From NCBI GenBank assembly GCA_016715075.1, contig JADKBK010000008.1:186001-250000 (forward strand): a DNA stretch of 64,000 bases, read 5' to 3'. How positions within the stretch are numbered: the first letter of the stretch is position 1; every line of letters starts with the position of its first letter. The notes under the pieces were generated by a model that was not told the origin of the DNA, searched no databases, and saw only the letters and a program-made list of their open reading frames with translations. Origin of the DNA: Bacteroidales bacterium (GTDB taxonomy: Bacteria; Bacteroidota; Bacteroidia; Bacteroidales; VadinHA17). This document shows, piece by piece, positions 20,915-30,229 of this stretch. Position numbers and translations under genes: made by a program.

Positions 20915-21004
20915 TAAATATTATCAATCAATTTAAAAGTATCATCATTTCGGTTGATATTTTTATTATTTTGATCGGGCTCATCTTACCCATTATTTGC
21001 CAGT

Positions 21005-21931
21005 ATGAAAAATACTATAATATCCTGGACCCTTTTATTTATCTGCAATCTGATGTGGTCCCTTCAGTTTACATGCATAAAACTCACCCAGGACCAGGTA
21101 GGCCCGTATTTTACAGTCTGGGCCCCAATGCTTCTTGCCACTCTCTTTTTAGCTCCGTTTGCATTACGGGAATTCAATAAGGGAGGGAAAAAATTCAAGG
21201 ATATACTAGTATTTGTACAACTTGCCTTACTGGGTGTCTTTCCTGCTCAGGTGCTGATGACCTGGGGGACACAATACTCACTGGCAAGCAATGCCGCCAT
21301 ACTCACCCTGTGTCTGCCTGTAATTACAGCCATCTTTGCATTTCTGCTGTTAAAGGAAAAAATGAACAGGATAAGGTGGATCAGTTTCTTTATTGCGATA
21401 ATTGGGGTAATTCTCTGTTCCACAGGAGACATTAAACAGCTTAATTTTGGATCAAAATATGCTGTCGGAAATATCATGATCTTCCTTGCCATTGTAGGTA
21501 ATGCCTATTACAATACAGGCATCAAGAAAATCGCAGAGAGGTATACGGAAATCGAACTGGTTTTTTTTACCTATATTGTAATGGTAATCCTGCTTACTCC
21601 TCTTGTATTGTTTTATGAAAAGGATGTCTTTGCAAGAATACCATCATTTACTACTCAGACATGGATAGGGATGTCGCTTTTAACTCTCTTCCATAATTTC
21701 CTTTCCATGATACTCTTCTTTAAAGCATTAAAAATGCTGGATGCCATGCAGGTGGCTTTATCTAATTATCTGATAGCTTTTTTTGGGCTTCCGATAGCGG
21801 CAATATGGCTCTCAGAATCATTGAACATCATGGCAATTGCCGGCGGAATTCTGGTATTAATATCCACATTGATCATCACAATTGTTGATTACAGAATGAC
21901 CCGGAAGGCAAAAACAGAAACAACAGGATAA
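21005..21931 (+). CDS. EamA/DMT-superfamily inner-membrane transporter
   Basis: A 308-residue integral membrane protein with about ten hydrophobic helices in two EamA repeats, each about 140 residues. The first begins with WTLLFICNLMWSLQFTCIKL and the second with VGNIMIFLAIVGNAYYNTG. EamA proteins export or import small metabolites. The position at the head of the sugar-processing cassette (dehydrogenase, deacetylase, isomerase) suggests it carries a mono- or amino-sugar or an intermediate, but substrate and direction cannot be read from the sequence. It precedes the Gfo/Idh gene by 53 bp and is likely in the same transcript. Confidence 0.8.
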   Translation: MKNTIISWTLLFICNLMWSLQFTCIKLTQDQVGPYFTVWAPMLLATLFLAPFALREFNKGGKKFKDILVFVQLALLGVFPAQVLMTWGTQYSLASNAAILTLCLPVITAIFAFLLLKEKMNRIRWISFFIAIIGVILCSTGDIKQLNFGSKYAVGNIMIFLAIVGNAYYNTGIKKIAERYTEIELVFFTYIVMVILLTPLVLFYEKDVFARIPSFTTQTWIGMSLLTLFHNFLSMILFFKALKMLDAMQVALSNYLIAFFGLPIAAIWLSESLNIMAIAGGILVLISTLIITIVDYRMTRKAKTETTG

Positions 21932-21970
21932 AAAATAAATTAACTTTATAAGACACAATTGTTTAAAATC

Positions 21971-21978
21971 AAGGAGGA
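21971..21978 (+). promoter_or_regulatory. Strong Shine-Dalgarno before a GTG start
   Basis: AAGGAGGA lies 6 bp before the GTG at 21985. Near-perfect Shine-Dalgarno sites are uncommon in Bacteroidota, and this one decides the GTG start of the Gfo/Idh/MocA gene. Confidence 0.75.
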
Positions 21979-21984
21979 ATCACT

Positions 21985-23028
21985 GTGGAAAACAAAATCA
22001 AATGGGGAGTCATAGGTTCAGGAGGTATTGCCAGAAGAAGGACAATTCCTGAAGGAATAATGAATGCAGATCATGCTGTTCTTAGTGCAGTATATGATAT
22101 CAATGCGGAAGTAAATACAGCTGTGGCAAAGGAATTTAATGCCAGGGCAGTTAATAGTATTCAGGAGCTTATCAGTTCTGATATAGATGCGGTTTATATC
22201 GCATCACCTGTCAATAAGCACTTTGAACATGTACTTGCATGCGCTAAGGGTAAGAAGCATATTCTGTGTGAGAAGCCGCTTGGCATGACAACTGCTGAAA
22301 CTGAAAAGATGATCTCTGCATGTAAGGCAGAGGGAGTCATGTTAGGCACATCATTTATGATGAGGTTCGTTGAACAGCACAAGGCTGCCCTTCAGCTGAT
22401 TCAGGATGGCAGACTTGGCAAGCCCGTTTATGGCAGGGCACAGCTCTCATGCTGGTATCCTCCAATTGAAGGCGCCTGGAGGCAGGATCCTGCATCCGGA
22501 GGCGGCGGATCGCTGATGGATATGGGATCACATTGTATTGACCTTCTTGAAATGTTCTTCGGCAAGATCCGGAGTGTCAGCTGTTTTATCAACAATAGTG
22601 TTCATCCATACAGATCTGAAGACAGCGCTGTCGTTTCTCTTCTTTTTGAAAACGGGGCAATGGGAACAGTTGATACTTACTTCTGCATTCCGGATAACAG
22701 CAGCAAAAATATCCTCGAACTCTACGGATCAGGCGGAAGCATCCTTGCAAAAGGAACTATCGGACAGGGGCCAGCAGGTGAAATGACTGCCTACCTCGAG
22801 GGCGATTCGTCGGGCTACAACGCACAGCAATCACGCAATGAAGGAGATGGAATATCTATCAACCCTCCTCCTGTGAATACATATCGCGCCGAAATTGAAG
22901 AATTCAGCTGCGCCATAATTGAGAAAAGAGAGCCAAAGAACAATGTGGATCTTGGACTTGAAAGCCAGAAGATCCTGGCAGCATGCTACGAATCTGCAAG
23001 AACAGGAAAAACTATCAAAATTAACTGA
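21985..23028 (+). CDS. Gfo/Idh/MocA-family NAD(P)-dependent oxidoreductase
   Basis: A 347-residue cytoplasmic dehydrogenase. The Rossmann domain starts VIGSGGIARRR (residues 9-19), followed by SPVNKHFEHV and the catalytic-lysine motif CEKPLG (K97). The C-terminal alpha/beta domain has GGSLMDMGSHCIDL with D179 and H183. This family oxidises or reduces sugars and inositols at a ring carbon, often through 3-keto intermediates. Translation starts at GTG, supported by a strong AAGGAGGA site. It is 10 bp upstream of the PIG-L gene, so the two are probably translated together. The sequence lacks the Tat leader and NLYPTHGLGP motif of the GH109-like relative at 34322, so it is a dehydrogenase, not a glycosidase. 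Confidence 0.85.
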   Translation: MENKIKWGVIGSGGIARRRTIPEGIMNADHAVLSAVYDINAEVNTAVAKEFNARAVNSIQELISSDIDAVYIASPVNKHFEHVLACAKGKKHILCEKPLGMTTAETEKMISACKAEGVMLGTSFMMRFVEQHKAALQLIQDGRLGKPVYGRAQLSCWYPPIEGAWRQDPASGGGGSLMDMGSHCIDLLEMFFGKIRSVSCFINNSVHPYRSEDSAVVSLLFENGAMGTVDTYFCIPDNSSKNILELYGSGGSILAKGTIGQGPAGEMTAYLEGDSSGYNAQQSRNEGDGISINPPPVNTYRAEIEEFSCAIIEKREPKNNVDLGLESQKILAACYESARTGKTIKIN

Positions 23029-23038
23029 TAATTAAAGT

Positions 23039-23827
23039 ATGGGAAAAATTGCCCTAGCATTACTCTCTCATCCGGATGATGTGGAAATGATGTGTGCCGG
23101 AACACTCTCCTTATTAAGAAAAGCCGGATGGATTGTACATATAGCTACAATGACACCAGGCGACAAAGGGACAGCCGAGTACTCAAGAGAGGAGATAAGC
23201 CGGATAAGAAGGGCCGAAGCTGCCAGAGCAGCAGAACAGATAGGCGCTCCTTATCATTGCCTTGAACTTGAAGACCTGTATATTGTTTATGACCGGGATT
23301 CAATAAACAGGGCAACTGCACTTATAAGAAGTATAAAACCATCCCTTGTATTTACCTCCAGCCCGAATGACTACCTGGTAGATCATGAGCTGACTGCATT
23401 GATCGTACAGGCTGCCTGTTTTGCATCAGGTGTAAAAAATATGGAAGTCGACACACCTCCTTTTGAACCGATTCCATACCTGTACTATTCAGATCCAATG
23501 GAAGGAAAAGATATTCTCGGAAAATCGGTAGTTCCATCAATGTATGTTAATATCTCCGGTGAGATTGCAGTCAAGGAGAAGATGCTTGCAAGTCATGAAA
23601 GCCAGAGAAACTGGTTACTTACTCATCATAAGATTGATGAGTATATACTCGCGATGAAACGGTTTTCAAAACAAAGAGGCCTGGAGACCGGTGTAGAATA
23701 TGCTGAGGGTTTCAGACAACATCTGGGGCACGGTTTCCCTCAGAATAATATTCTTCAGGATATTCTTGGTGATTTTGTCATTATAAAAGATATAAAAGAT
23801 GAAAAACAACCGAAGGGAATTCATTAA
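23039..23827 (+). CDS. PIG-L family N-deacetylase
   Basis: A 262-residue cytoplasmic zinc deacetylase of the PIG-L/LmbE family (GlcNAc-PI, GlcNAc-Ins and chitobiose deacetylases). The zinc motif HPDD is at residues 11-14 (LLSHPDDVEMMCAG), and the third ligand region is DYLVDHELT with H116. The start ATG is the second residue block after a short spacer from the Gfo/Idh gene. The gene overlaps the next gene by 29 bp (23799-23827), a sign of tight co-translation. A likely role is to remove the acetyl group from a GlcNAc/GalNAc-type sugar released by the GH20 enzymes, in place of a classical NagA, of which none is seen here. Confidence 0.85.
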   Translation: MGKIALALLSHPDDVEMMCAGTLSLLRKAGWIVHIATMTPGDKGTAEYSREEISRIRRAEAARAAEQIGAPYHCLELEDLYIVYDRDSINRATALIRSIKPSLVFTSSPNDYLVDHELTALIVQAACFASGVKNMEVDTPPFEPIPYLYYSDPMEGKDILGKSVVPSMYVNISGEIAVKEKMLASHESQRNWLLTHHKIDEYILAMKRFSKQRGLETGVEYAEGFRQHLGHGFPQNNILQDILGDFVIIKDIKDEKQPKGIH

Positions 23828-24980
23828 ACAAACAGGATTGGCTGGACTGGCCATCACAACAGTCCCTATACAAAATACATTTAGAGAAATAAAAGAAACT
23901 GTTCCAATGGAAAACAAAATCAAATTCTTAAGTCCCGTTGATGGAGATATGCTGACCGGATATGACGGGAAGTTATCTGAAGGGAACCTGCTAACTGTAG
24001 TTAAGGTGGGAGCCCCGGCGGGTATGAATTTAAAGATCAATGGAATTGCTGCAGTTTACTCAGCAGGAAAATATTCAGCAGTCGTTACACTTAAAGAATA
24101 CAAGAATGTCATAGAGGTCCAGGATTCAGTTTCGGGTGAAACCACCGGCATTGTTGTTTACCGGCTGAAAAATGTGGTAAATAAATACAGGCTTTCACTC
24201 GATGACAATATCTGGTTCCTTAAAGACATAAATGCAAATGCCGGAAAATACAAATCAATATTTGAGAACCCATACCTGGGATTCCTGAAGGAGGTTCACG
24301 ATACCTATGGAACGAAGATACATCTGAACCTGTACTATCAGACTGATGGATTCAACCTTTCCCAGATGACCGATAAATTCAAAAGTGAATGGAAGGATAA
24401 TGCAGCCTGGCTGAGGCTGAGTTTTCATGCTCTGCAGAATGATCCTGACAGGCCATATATCAATGCCGGATACGATCAGGTAACAAAAGACTGCATGTTG
24501 GTAAAGGATCAGATAAAGAGATTTGCCGGGCAGGAGCTTATGGGACCTGTTACAACGCTGCACTGGGGAGAAGCTTTAGCTGATGGCTGCAGGGCTTTGA
24601 GAGATGAAGGATATTTGGCCCTGGCTGGCTATTTTCTTGCTGAAGGTGCAGACAAGGTTTCTTACTATCTGGATGACGAGAAAAGACTCCATGTCAATAA
24701 CAGGTTCATCTGGAGAGACAACAAGGAGGGAATAATTTTCTCAAGGATGGCTCTGGTTATAAATACTGTAAAAAATGAAGAGATTGTACCATATCTTTCA
24801 AGCATGAGAAGCGACTCTCATAAACCAGCTTATGTGGATTTGATGATACATGAGCAGTACTTTTATCCGTTTTATGTGGCCTATCAGCCCGACTACAGGC
24901 AGAAGGTAATGACTGCTGTTAAGTGGGCCGCTGATAACGGGTATAAACCTGCATTTCTGAGCGAATGCGTTTTTAGTTAG
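23799..24980 (+). CDS. Tat-exported polysaccharide-deacetylase-like protein
   Basis: A 393-residue protein with a twin-arginine leader (NNRREFIKQTG, residues 3-13). After a beta-rich N-domain, the region LSLDDNIWFLKDI ... LSFHALQND ... TTLHWGEAL has the spacing of a deformed carbohydrate-deacetylase barrel, with Asp and His residues that could bind metal. No strict family motif (TFDD/HSxxH) is complete, so the assignment is tentative. The 29-bp overlap with the PIG-L gene indicates one operon. The export signal separates it from its cytoplasmic neighbours, so it could act on the glycan in the periplasm. Confidence 0.55.
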   Translation: MKNNRREFIKQTGLAGLAITTVPIQNTFREIKETVPMENKIKFLSPVDGDMLTGYDGKLSEGNLLTVVKVGAPAGMNLKINGIAAVYSAGKYSAVVTLKEYKNVIEVQDSVSGETTGIVVYRLKNVVNKYRLSLDDNIWFLKDINANAGKYKSIFENPYLGFLKEVHDTYGTKIHLNLYYQTDGFNLSQMTDKFKSEWKDNAAWLRLSFHALQNDPDRPYINAGYDQVTKDCMLVKDQIKRFAGQELMGPVTTLHWGEALADGCRALRDEGYLALAGYFLAEGADKVSYYLDDEKRLHVNNRFIWRDNKEGIIFSRMALVINTVKNEEIVPYLSSMRSDSHKPAYVDLMIHEQYFYPFYVAYQPDYRQKVMTAVKWAADNGYKPAFLSECVFS

Positions 24981-25024
24981 AATATTCCTGAAATTTATTA
25001 CTCAAATTAATCTCCTTAGATACA

Positions 25025-25957
25025 ATGGCGCGAAAATTAAGTATGCTGGCACCAGACTGGTGGGACTTCACCACCCTGCCGGATGATCTGCTGAAAGAGG
25101 CAGCAAAGCTTACAGAAAAAGATATGCTTCAGCTTTCAAGAAATGGTTTTAAGGTTATTTTTTATGATACACTTGAAGACTTTTACCTTGCCGAAGCTCT
25201 TGAATACATTACCGCATGGAAACAGGCCACCAGTGATAATCCTGTGGGTATCTGCGGCCCCATAGGTCCCACAGAACAATTGCCACTTGTGGCGCGTATT
25301 GTGAATGAATTGCAGATGAACCTTGCAAATGCCCATTTCTGGGGAATGGATGAATGGTATGTTGATGGAAAAGAGCTTGATGCCAACAATCCGATTTCAT
25401 TCGAGAAGGCCGACAGGGATCTCTGTTTTAACCGCATTGAAAAAAAGTTGCGGATACCTGATTCCAACCTTCACTTTCCCAAAGCCGATACAAGTAAATA
25501 TATCCAAAGCTGGGAAAGCGGAATACGTTGTGCAGTTATGCAGGGGGGACAGGGTGATACGAAACACTGGGCATTCAATGACCCGTTCAAAAGGGAAGGA
25601 AAATACAAAGATGCCCCTCCCTCACCTGAAGAATTCAGAAAACTCACAACACGTGTTGTGGATCTTCATCCTATTACATGCATGCAGAATGCACGTACCA
25701 GCGCCGGAGGCATGGTAACCGGGATCCCGATGCAGGCTCTGACCGTTGGCCCTGTACAGACCTGGAAGGCTGAGAAAGTATCCATCTGGCATGCAGGCAC
25801 CCATGATAATGCTTTCGGACAGAGGCTCACCGCATTGATGATAAGTAAAAAAATTACAGACAGCTCTGTCCCAATGTCGCTTCTGGCGGACCATCCTAAT
25901 GTACAGTTCAATTATTTCAGAGGCGGATTTGGTGTCTGTGAAACAGAAATGCACTAG
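25025..25957 (+). CDS. NagB-like glucosamine-6-phosphate isomerase/deaminase
   Basis: A 310-residue cytoplasmic protein related to glucosamine-6-phosphate deaminase. The recognisable blocks are GMDEWYVDGKEL (the GMDEY..D active-site segment), QGGQGDTKHWAFNDPF (the GGxGxDGHIAFNEP loop with a changed first part) and MQALTVGPVQTWKAEKV (ALTVG..). The DG-H of the canonical GxDGHIAFNEP is altered to DTKHWAFNDP, so it may act on a different hexosamine or ketose substrate than NagB. It fits the step after deacetylation in amino-sugar catabolism. The lack of a visible hexosamine kinase in the window leaves the substrate's phosphorylation state unclear. Confidence 0.7.
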   Translation: MARKLSMLAPDWWDFTTLPDDLLKEAAKLTEKDMLQLSRNGFKVIFYDTLEDFYLAEALEYITAWKQATSDNPVGICGPIGPTEQLPLVARIVNELQMNLANAHFWGMDEWYVDGKELDANNPISFEKADRDLCFNRIEKKLRIPDSNLHFPKADTSKYIQSWESGIRCAVMQGGQGDTKHWAFNDPFKREGKYKDAPPSPEEFRKLTTRVVDLHPITCMQNARTSAGGMVTGIPMQALTVGPVQTWKAEKVSIWHAGTHDNAFGQRLTALMISKKITDSSVPMSLLADHPNVQFNYFRGGFGVCETEMH

Positions 25958-26006
25958 ATCTGCTGAAAAAACAAACATAGAAGTCAAACTTTAAAATCTA
26001 AATATT

Positions 26007-27317
26007 ATGGAAAAAAATAAAGAAATTCTTTTTACAGGTTCAGATACAGAGGGAGGAATAACCTCAGGTTATCAGATGAATGATGGTGTACCGCTTAAGG
26101 TACCCTATTCATTCTTTGGCTCTATTTATGACGAAGAAGAGGAAAGGGCCGTAAAGGTTGCCATGGCACAGGAATCACAAACCATGGGTCCGCAGGTTAC
26201 ACTTTTTCAGAGGGAATTCGCGAAAATATTTGAAGTTAAGCATGCAATGGCCGCCAGTAACTGTACCACTGCCATGCATGCAGCTACCCAGGCATTCGGC
26301 ATTGGAAAGGGGGATGAGGTAATTGTGACACCAAATACCTTTATTGCAACATCACTTGTAATCCTTAAAGAGGGTGCAAAACCAGTGTATGCGGATATAG
26401 ATCCCCTTACTTTCAATATAGATCCCAAACAGATAGAAAACAAGATAACTCCCAAAACAAAAGCGATCTATGTTGTTCATTATGCCGGACAGATGTGCGA
26501 TATGGATCCTATTATGGAAATTGCAAAAAAACATAAACTCTTCGTTCTGGAAGATTGCGCTCATGCAGCCGGCTCGAAATACAAGGGAAGACCTGCAGGC
26601 AGTATTGGAGATGTCGGATGTTTCAGCTTCCATTCACTAAAAAATATTACTACACTAGGTGAAGGTGGTATGATTACGACAAATAGCGACGATCTGGCTG
26701 ATAAACTACAGAGAATGAGAGTAATGAGTATCACTCACTGGAATCCGGGTCAGACTAAATTTGAATTTGCAGGGTTCAAAATGGAGAAGAAGAGCGTAAA
26801 AGATTACTGGCTCCCCTCCCACTTCGATGTTATCAATGACAATGGAAAATGGGGCTGCAACTACAGAATGAATGAATCACAGGCGGCAGTTGGAAGAGCA
26901 CAGCTGAGAAAACTCGACATGCTTATCAATAAAAGAAGAGAAAACAGCCATTACCTTAATGAGGGCATTAAGAAAATCAAAGGTGTAAGACCAGTGTTTG
27001 AAGATCCTAACTGCTACCATGCATTCCATCTTTATACCCTGCTTATCAAGGGAAATGAACTTGGAGCTTCAAGGGATGATTTCATGAGAGTACTCTACCA
27101 GGAAGAGGGTATCCAGGGGATACAGCATTACCAGCCTAATTACCACTTCACAGGATTAAAGAAAATGTATAATTATCCTGATAAGCTTTGCCCTGTTGCT
27201 GAAAACTTCTTCTATAATGAACACACAAGCCTTCCGATGAATCCCAGATTAACAAAGGCAGATCTTGATATGATAATTGAGGGAGTCAGAAACACTGCTG
27301 ATAAGCTCAGGAAATAA
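26007..27317 (+). CDS. DegT/DnrJ/EryC1/StrS-type PLP sugar aminotransferase
   Basis: A 436-residue PLP enzyme of the DegT/DnrJ/EryC1/StrS fold, which transfers amino groups to or from keto-sugars. The PLP Lys is K212 in SFHSLKNITTLGEGG, with D183 in LEDCAHAAG stacking on the ring. MGPQVTLFQREFAKIF and IVTPNTFIATSLVIL are the usual N-terminal phosphate/ring-binding segments. It has about 35 extra N-terminal residues compared with short family members. In the cassette it could deaminate an amino-keto-sugar made by the Gfo/Idh enzyme, a possible non-classical route into central metabolism. It is upstream of the epimerase-like gene, with an inverted-repeat spacer between. Confidence 0.85.
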   Translation: MEKNKEILFTGSDTEGGITSGYQMNDGVPLKVPYSFFGSIYDEEEERAVKVAMAQESQTMGPQVTLFQREFAKIFEVKHAMAASNCTTAMHAATQAFGIGKGDEVIVTPNTFIATSLVILKEGAKPVYADIDPLTFNIDPKQIENKITPKTKAIYVVHYAGQMCDMDPIMEIAKKHKLFVLEDCAHAAGSKYKGRPAGSIGDVGCFSFHSLKNITTLGEGGMITTNSDDLADKLQRMRVMSITHWNPGQTKFEFAGFKMEKKSVKDYWLPSHFDVINDNGKWGCNYRMNESQAAVGRAQLRKLDMLINKRRENSHYLNEGIKKIKGVRPVFEDPNCYHAFHLYTLLIKGNELGASRDDFMRVLYQEEGIQGIQHYQPNYHFTGLKKMYNYPDKLCPVAENFFYNEHTSLPMNPRLTKADLDMIIEGVRNTADKLRK

Positions 27318-27330
27318 TTATTCCGTAATG

Positions 27331-27425
27331 CACCTTTGTGATAACCTTTGTGTCCTATGTGTTTAAATTTAAATTATTTAAACACAAAGGTTCACAGAGG
27401 TTCTCTCACAAAGGACACAAAGGTA
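27331..27425. repeat. CACAAAGG inverted-repeat element
   Basis: CCTTTGTGTCC (27345-27355) is mirrored by GGACACAAAGG (27413-27423), with further CCTTTGTG/CACAAAGG copies and a central AT-rich palindrome (TTTAAATTTAAA). The same motif family recurs at 34172-34272. The ORF upstream of the next gene's true start runs through this element and should be excluded. Confidence 0.8.
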
Positions 27426-27436
27426 AAAGAGACTCT

Positions 27437-28441
27437 ATGAAAAAAGACCAATTACTGCAATACGTTGGCAATACGGCCCAAATCGGCGGCAGCAGACACT
27501 ATCTCCTTTCTGATGGAAGAGGAAGGGATATGAGAGCAATAGATGTAAACACCGGATCCGGTCTCAACTACACCATTCTTCCTGACCGTGGGATGGATAT
27601 CTCCCTTGCTTCATTCAGGGGCAATAATCTTGTTTACATATCCTGCAATGGAGAAACTCATCCGGCATTCTTCGAACCTTCAGGCTTTGGGTGGCTCAAT
27701 ACATTTACCGGAGGACTATTGACAACCTGTGGCCTTACCTATCTGGGTGCCCCTGTCAAAGATGGCGATGAGGAACTTGGACTTCACGGCCGCTATTCCA
27801 CCATACCGGCCAGACAGGTTGCCGACCTTTCAGAATGGGTTGGAGATGAATATCATATCCGGCTCAGGGGTACCATTGAAGAGGGACGTATCTTTGGCCA
27901 CAGGATAAGGCTCGAACGTGAGATCTCATCAATTGTGGGACAGAATACCATCAGGATAAGGGATATAGTCACCAACTTCGGGTATAAGGCCAGCCCTTAT
28001 ACTATCCTCTACCATATGAATCTCGGGTACCCTCTCCTGAGCGAGTTTTCTGAGCTTATTGTGGATCCGGTCATAACAGTTCCAGCGACACCATTTGCCG
28101 CAGAAGGCATAAATGATTTCAGACGTTTTATCAAGCCACAGGCAAACTGCCAGGAGCAGGTTTATTTCCATTCAGTGAAATCCGATAACAAAGGAAAAGC
28201 ACATGCAGCTCTGCTGAACAGGAAACTGGGTATTTCCCTAAAGATTAAATTTGATGCCGAACAGCTGCCATATCTTACTGAATGGAAGATGATGGGGATG
28301 GGTGAATATGTACTTGGCCTCGAGCCATGTAACGTACCAGCAAAAAACAGAGTTACCTTAAAAGAGGAAAAAATACTGCCATATATCAAAGCAGGAGAAA
28401 CAATAACAAATAATATTGAAGTCGAATTAACCGATTTATAA
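27437..28441 (+). CDS. DUF4432 / aldose-1-epimerase-like protein
   Basis: A 334-residue cytoplasmic protein starting at the ATG at 27437 (MKKDQLLQYVGN). The longer frame from 27338 only translates the intergenic CACAAAGG repeat and gives a nonsense leader. The galactose-mutarotase-like beta-sandwich is indicated by ILPDRGMDISLASFRGNNLV, FTGGLLTTCGLTY, ELGLHGRYSTIPA (the histidine-containing active-site loop) and YHMNLGYPLLSE. Family members likely equilibrate sugar anomers or related ketoses. It terminates the 21005-28441 cassette. The exact sugar is unknown. Confidence 0.82.
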   Translation: MKKDQLLQYVGNTAQIGGSRHYLLSDGRGRDMRAIDVNTGSGLNYTILPDRGMDISLASFRGNNLVYISCNGETHPAFFEPSGFGWLNTFTGGLLTTCGLTYLGAPVKDGDEELGLHGRYSTIPARQVADLSEWVGDEYHIRLRGTIEEGRIFGHRIRLEREISSIVGQNTIRIRDIVTNFGYKASPYTILYHMNLGYPLLSEFSELIVDPVITVPATPFAAEGINDFRRFIKPQANCQEQVYFHSVKSDNKGKAHAALLNRKLGISLKIKFDAEQLPYLTEWKMMGMGEYVLGLEPCNVPAKNRVTLKEEKILPYIKAGETITNNIEVELTDL

Positions 28442-28577
28442 AGACCTGAAGATAAATCCCCTATGTTTTGTTCAGGATATAATAAGTCATGAGTAGACTC
28501 TGCTATGCTTAACTTTTGTAAATTTGTAACAATCCTGATAATAAACTGATATTATTTATTGTAATACGGATACCCAT

Positions 28578-30180
28578 ATGACAATAACCCGAAGACAGTT
28601 TGTCCAGTCGTCATTTATCGCAGGTGCAGGAATCTTACTTGGACCCGGAAGAAACAGCTTCGACCCTGCCAAGGCATCTTTCTTTGGCGTAAATCCATTT
28701 ATCCTCCAGAATCCGGATTCTGTGTTTATCATGAAAACAAACGTGGATGTTAAGACAAATTCAGGCGCTATTAAATCCGCAGGTCTCGATTTTGGCCGGT
28801 CAGTTTTTGGACTAACGGATAATCAGGAAGAGGGGATCCCATTAACTCACAAGGTTGTCATCAAACCAAATCTTACCTGCCGGGCCAGGGGGAGCTCCAA
28901 ATATACCATCGAAAGATCGATGGGTATTGTTACAGATGCCTTCTTCGTTGAAGGTGTTATAGAAAGTCTGAAGGAGCTTAGCATTTCAGCCGGGCAGTTC
29001 TATATCCGGGAAGTCAATTGTCCTGATGACCTGGCAGACGGAGGGTATATTGATATGGCTGAACGCACAGGCATAGACCTGAAGTGCATTGACACTCCTG
29101 CGGCAAATCTTAGTCCTGGACAAATACAATGGGTTGATGTCCCCGATGGAGTATGGTACAGAAAGATACCCTATCTGTGGCCGGTAAATGCCCCTGACAC
29201 CTTTTTGCTGAATATAGCGAAGTTCAAGGCACATGGTATGGGGCTTACATTATGTGCCAAGAACCTTCAGGGAACCAATGCCCAGAACTACCAGGCGCAT
29301 TGCACATCTTATGGCGCCACAATGACCGGGGTCAATCCGGATCATCTTAATCCTTCTGCCAATGAAGATATTCTTGCCAACTATGACAGGCACGTTGCAG
29401 CCGGTGTTCCCCGTTGGGACCGGCCTGGAAGCGAGGGGTGGCATATGGCAGGAAACATGGGCAACAAGATGCCTTGACAATAATTCAGTCACATTTGCCG
29501 GCCTGCATATAATTGAAGGCATTTATGGAAGAGACGGCAATTTTCTCCATGGACCAACTCCCGATGATCTCGCAACAGATTATATGACCAATTATATTAT
29601 TTTCGGAAGGAATCAATTCTATGTGGATATAATCGGTCATTATTTGGGAGCCCATGAGCCTGGCAATTTCGGACTATTTCACATGGCCCTTGAAAGAGGA
29701 ATGATAACCACTATCAATCCCAGGAATATCCCTGTTTATGAATGGGATAAAGACACTGGTCCATCACTGGCCAATCTGACCTCCTTTGAAAGATTCCCCC
29801 TGAAGACATATTATCTTCAGCGTGATTTTGACGGACAGAATGAACCGTACTGGCACCTGGTAAATGAACCCTATATATATGGTACAACAGGTGTGAATAA
29901 CCTACCCGATAGCCAGGAAAGCTTTTACCTGAAACAGAACTTCCCTAACCCTGTCAGGAATTCAACATCATTAACATTTCATATTCCCGGTAACGGAGAC
30001 GTAGACGTGGAAATTCTGAACAATGGAGGACAGGTGATTGAAACCCTTGTAAGCCGGCAACTGACTTACGGAGATCACACCTTCTCCTGGAACAGCAGTA
30101 AATACTCCCCGGGTATTTACATATGCCGTGTAAATTGGGGAGGCTCCTTCAGAACTACAAAAATGTTAGTCTATCACTGA
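28578..30180 (+). pseudogene. DUF362 protein with Tat leader and T9SS tail (frameshifted)
   Basis: The first frame (28578-29477) gives a Tat leader (TRRQFVQSSF) and a DUF362-like domain (VVIKPNLTCR, PVNAPDTFLLNIAKFKAHGMGLTLCAKNLQG). The second frame (from about 29362) carries on at once as GGIWQETWATRCLDNN. Removing one G from GGGG at 29435-29438 joins them into a 533-residue protein. The end (about 29920-30177; LKQNFPNPVRNSTSL ... SPGIYICRV ... TTKMLVYH) is a Por/T9SS C-terminal sorting domain. A Tat leader plus T9SS tail on one protein is unusual and is known only as combined here by the repair. DUF362 proteins are linked to Fe-S clusters and are poorly characterised. Confidence 0.75.
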
Positions 30181-30229
30181 TTATTATTTGCAGCTGTACT
30201 AAATAATATATTGAATGATTTGATGAGAA

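Noticed and set aside
27338..27436. N-terminal extension of the DUF4432-like protein
   Set aside because: These residues translate the CACAAAGG intergenic element; the ATG at 27437 gives a normal family start.
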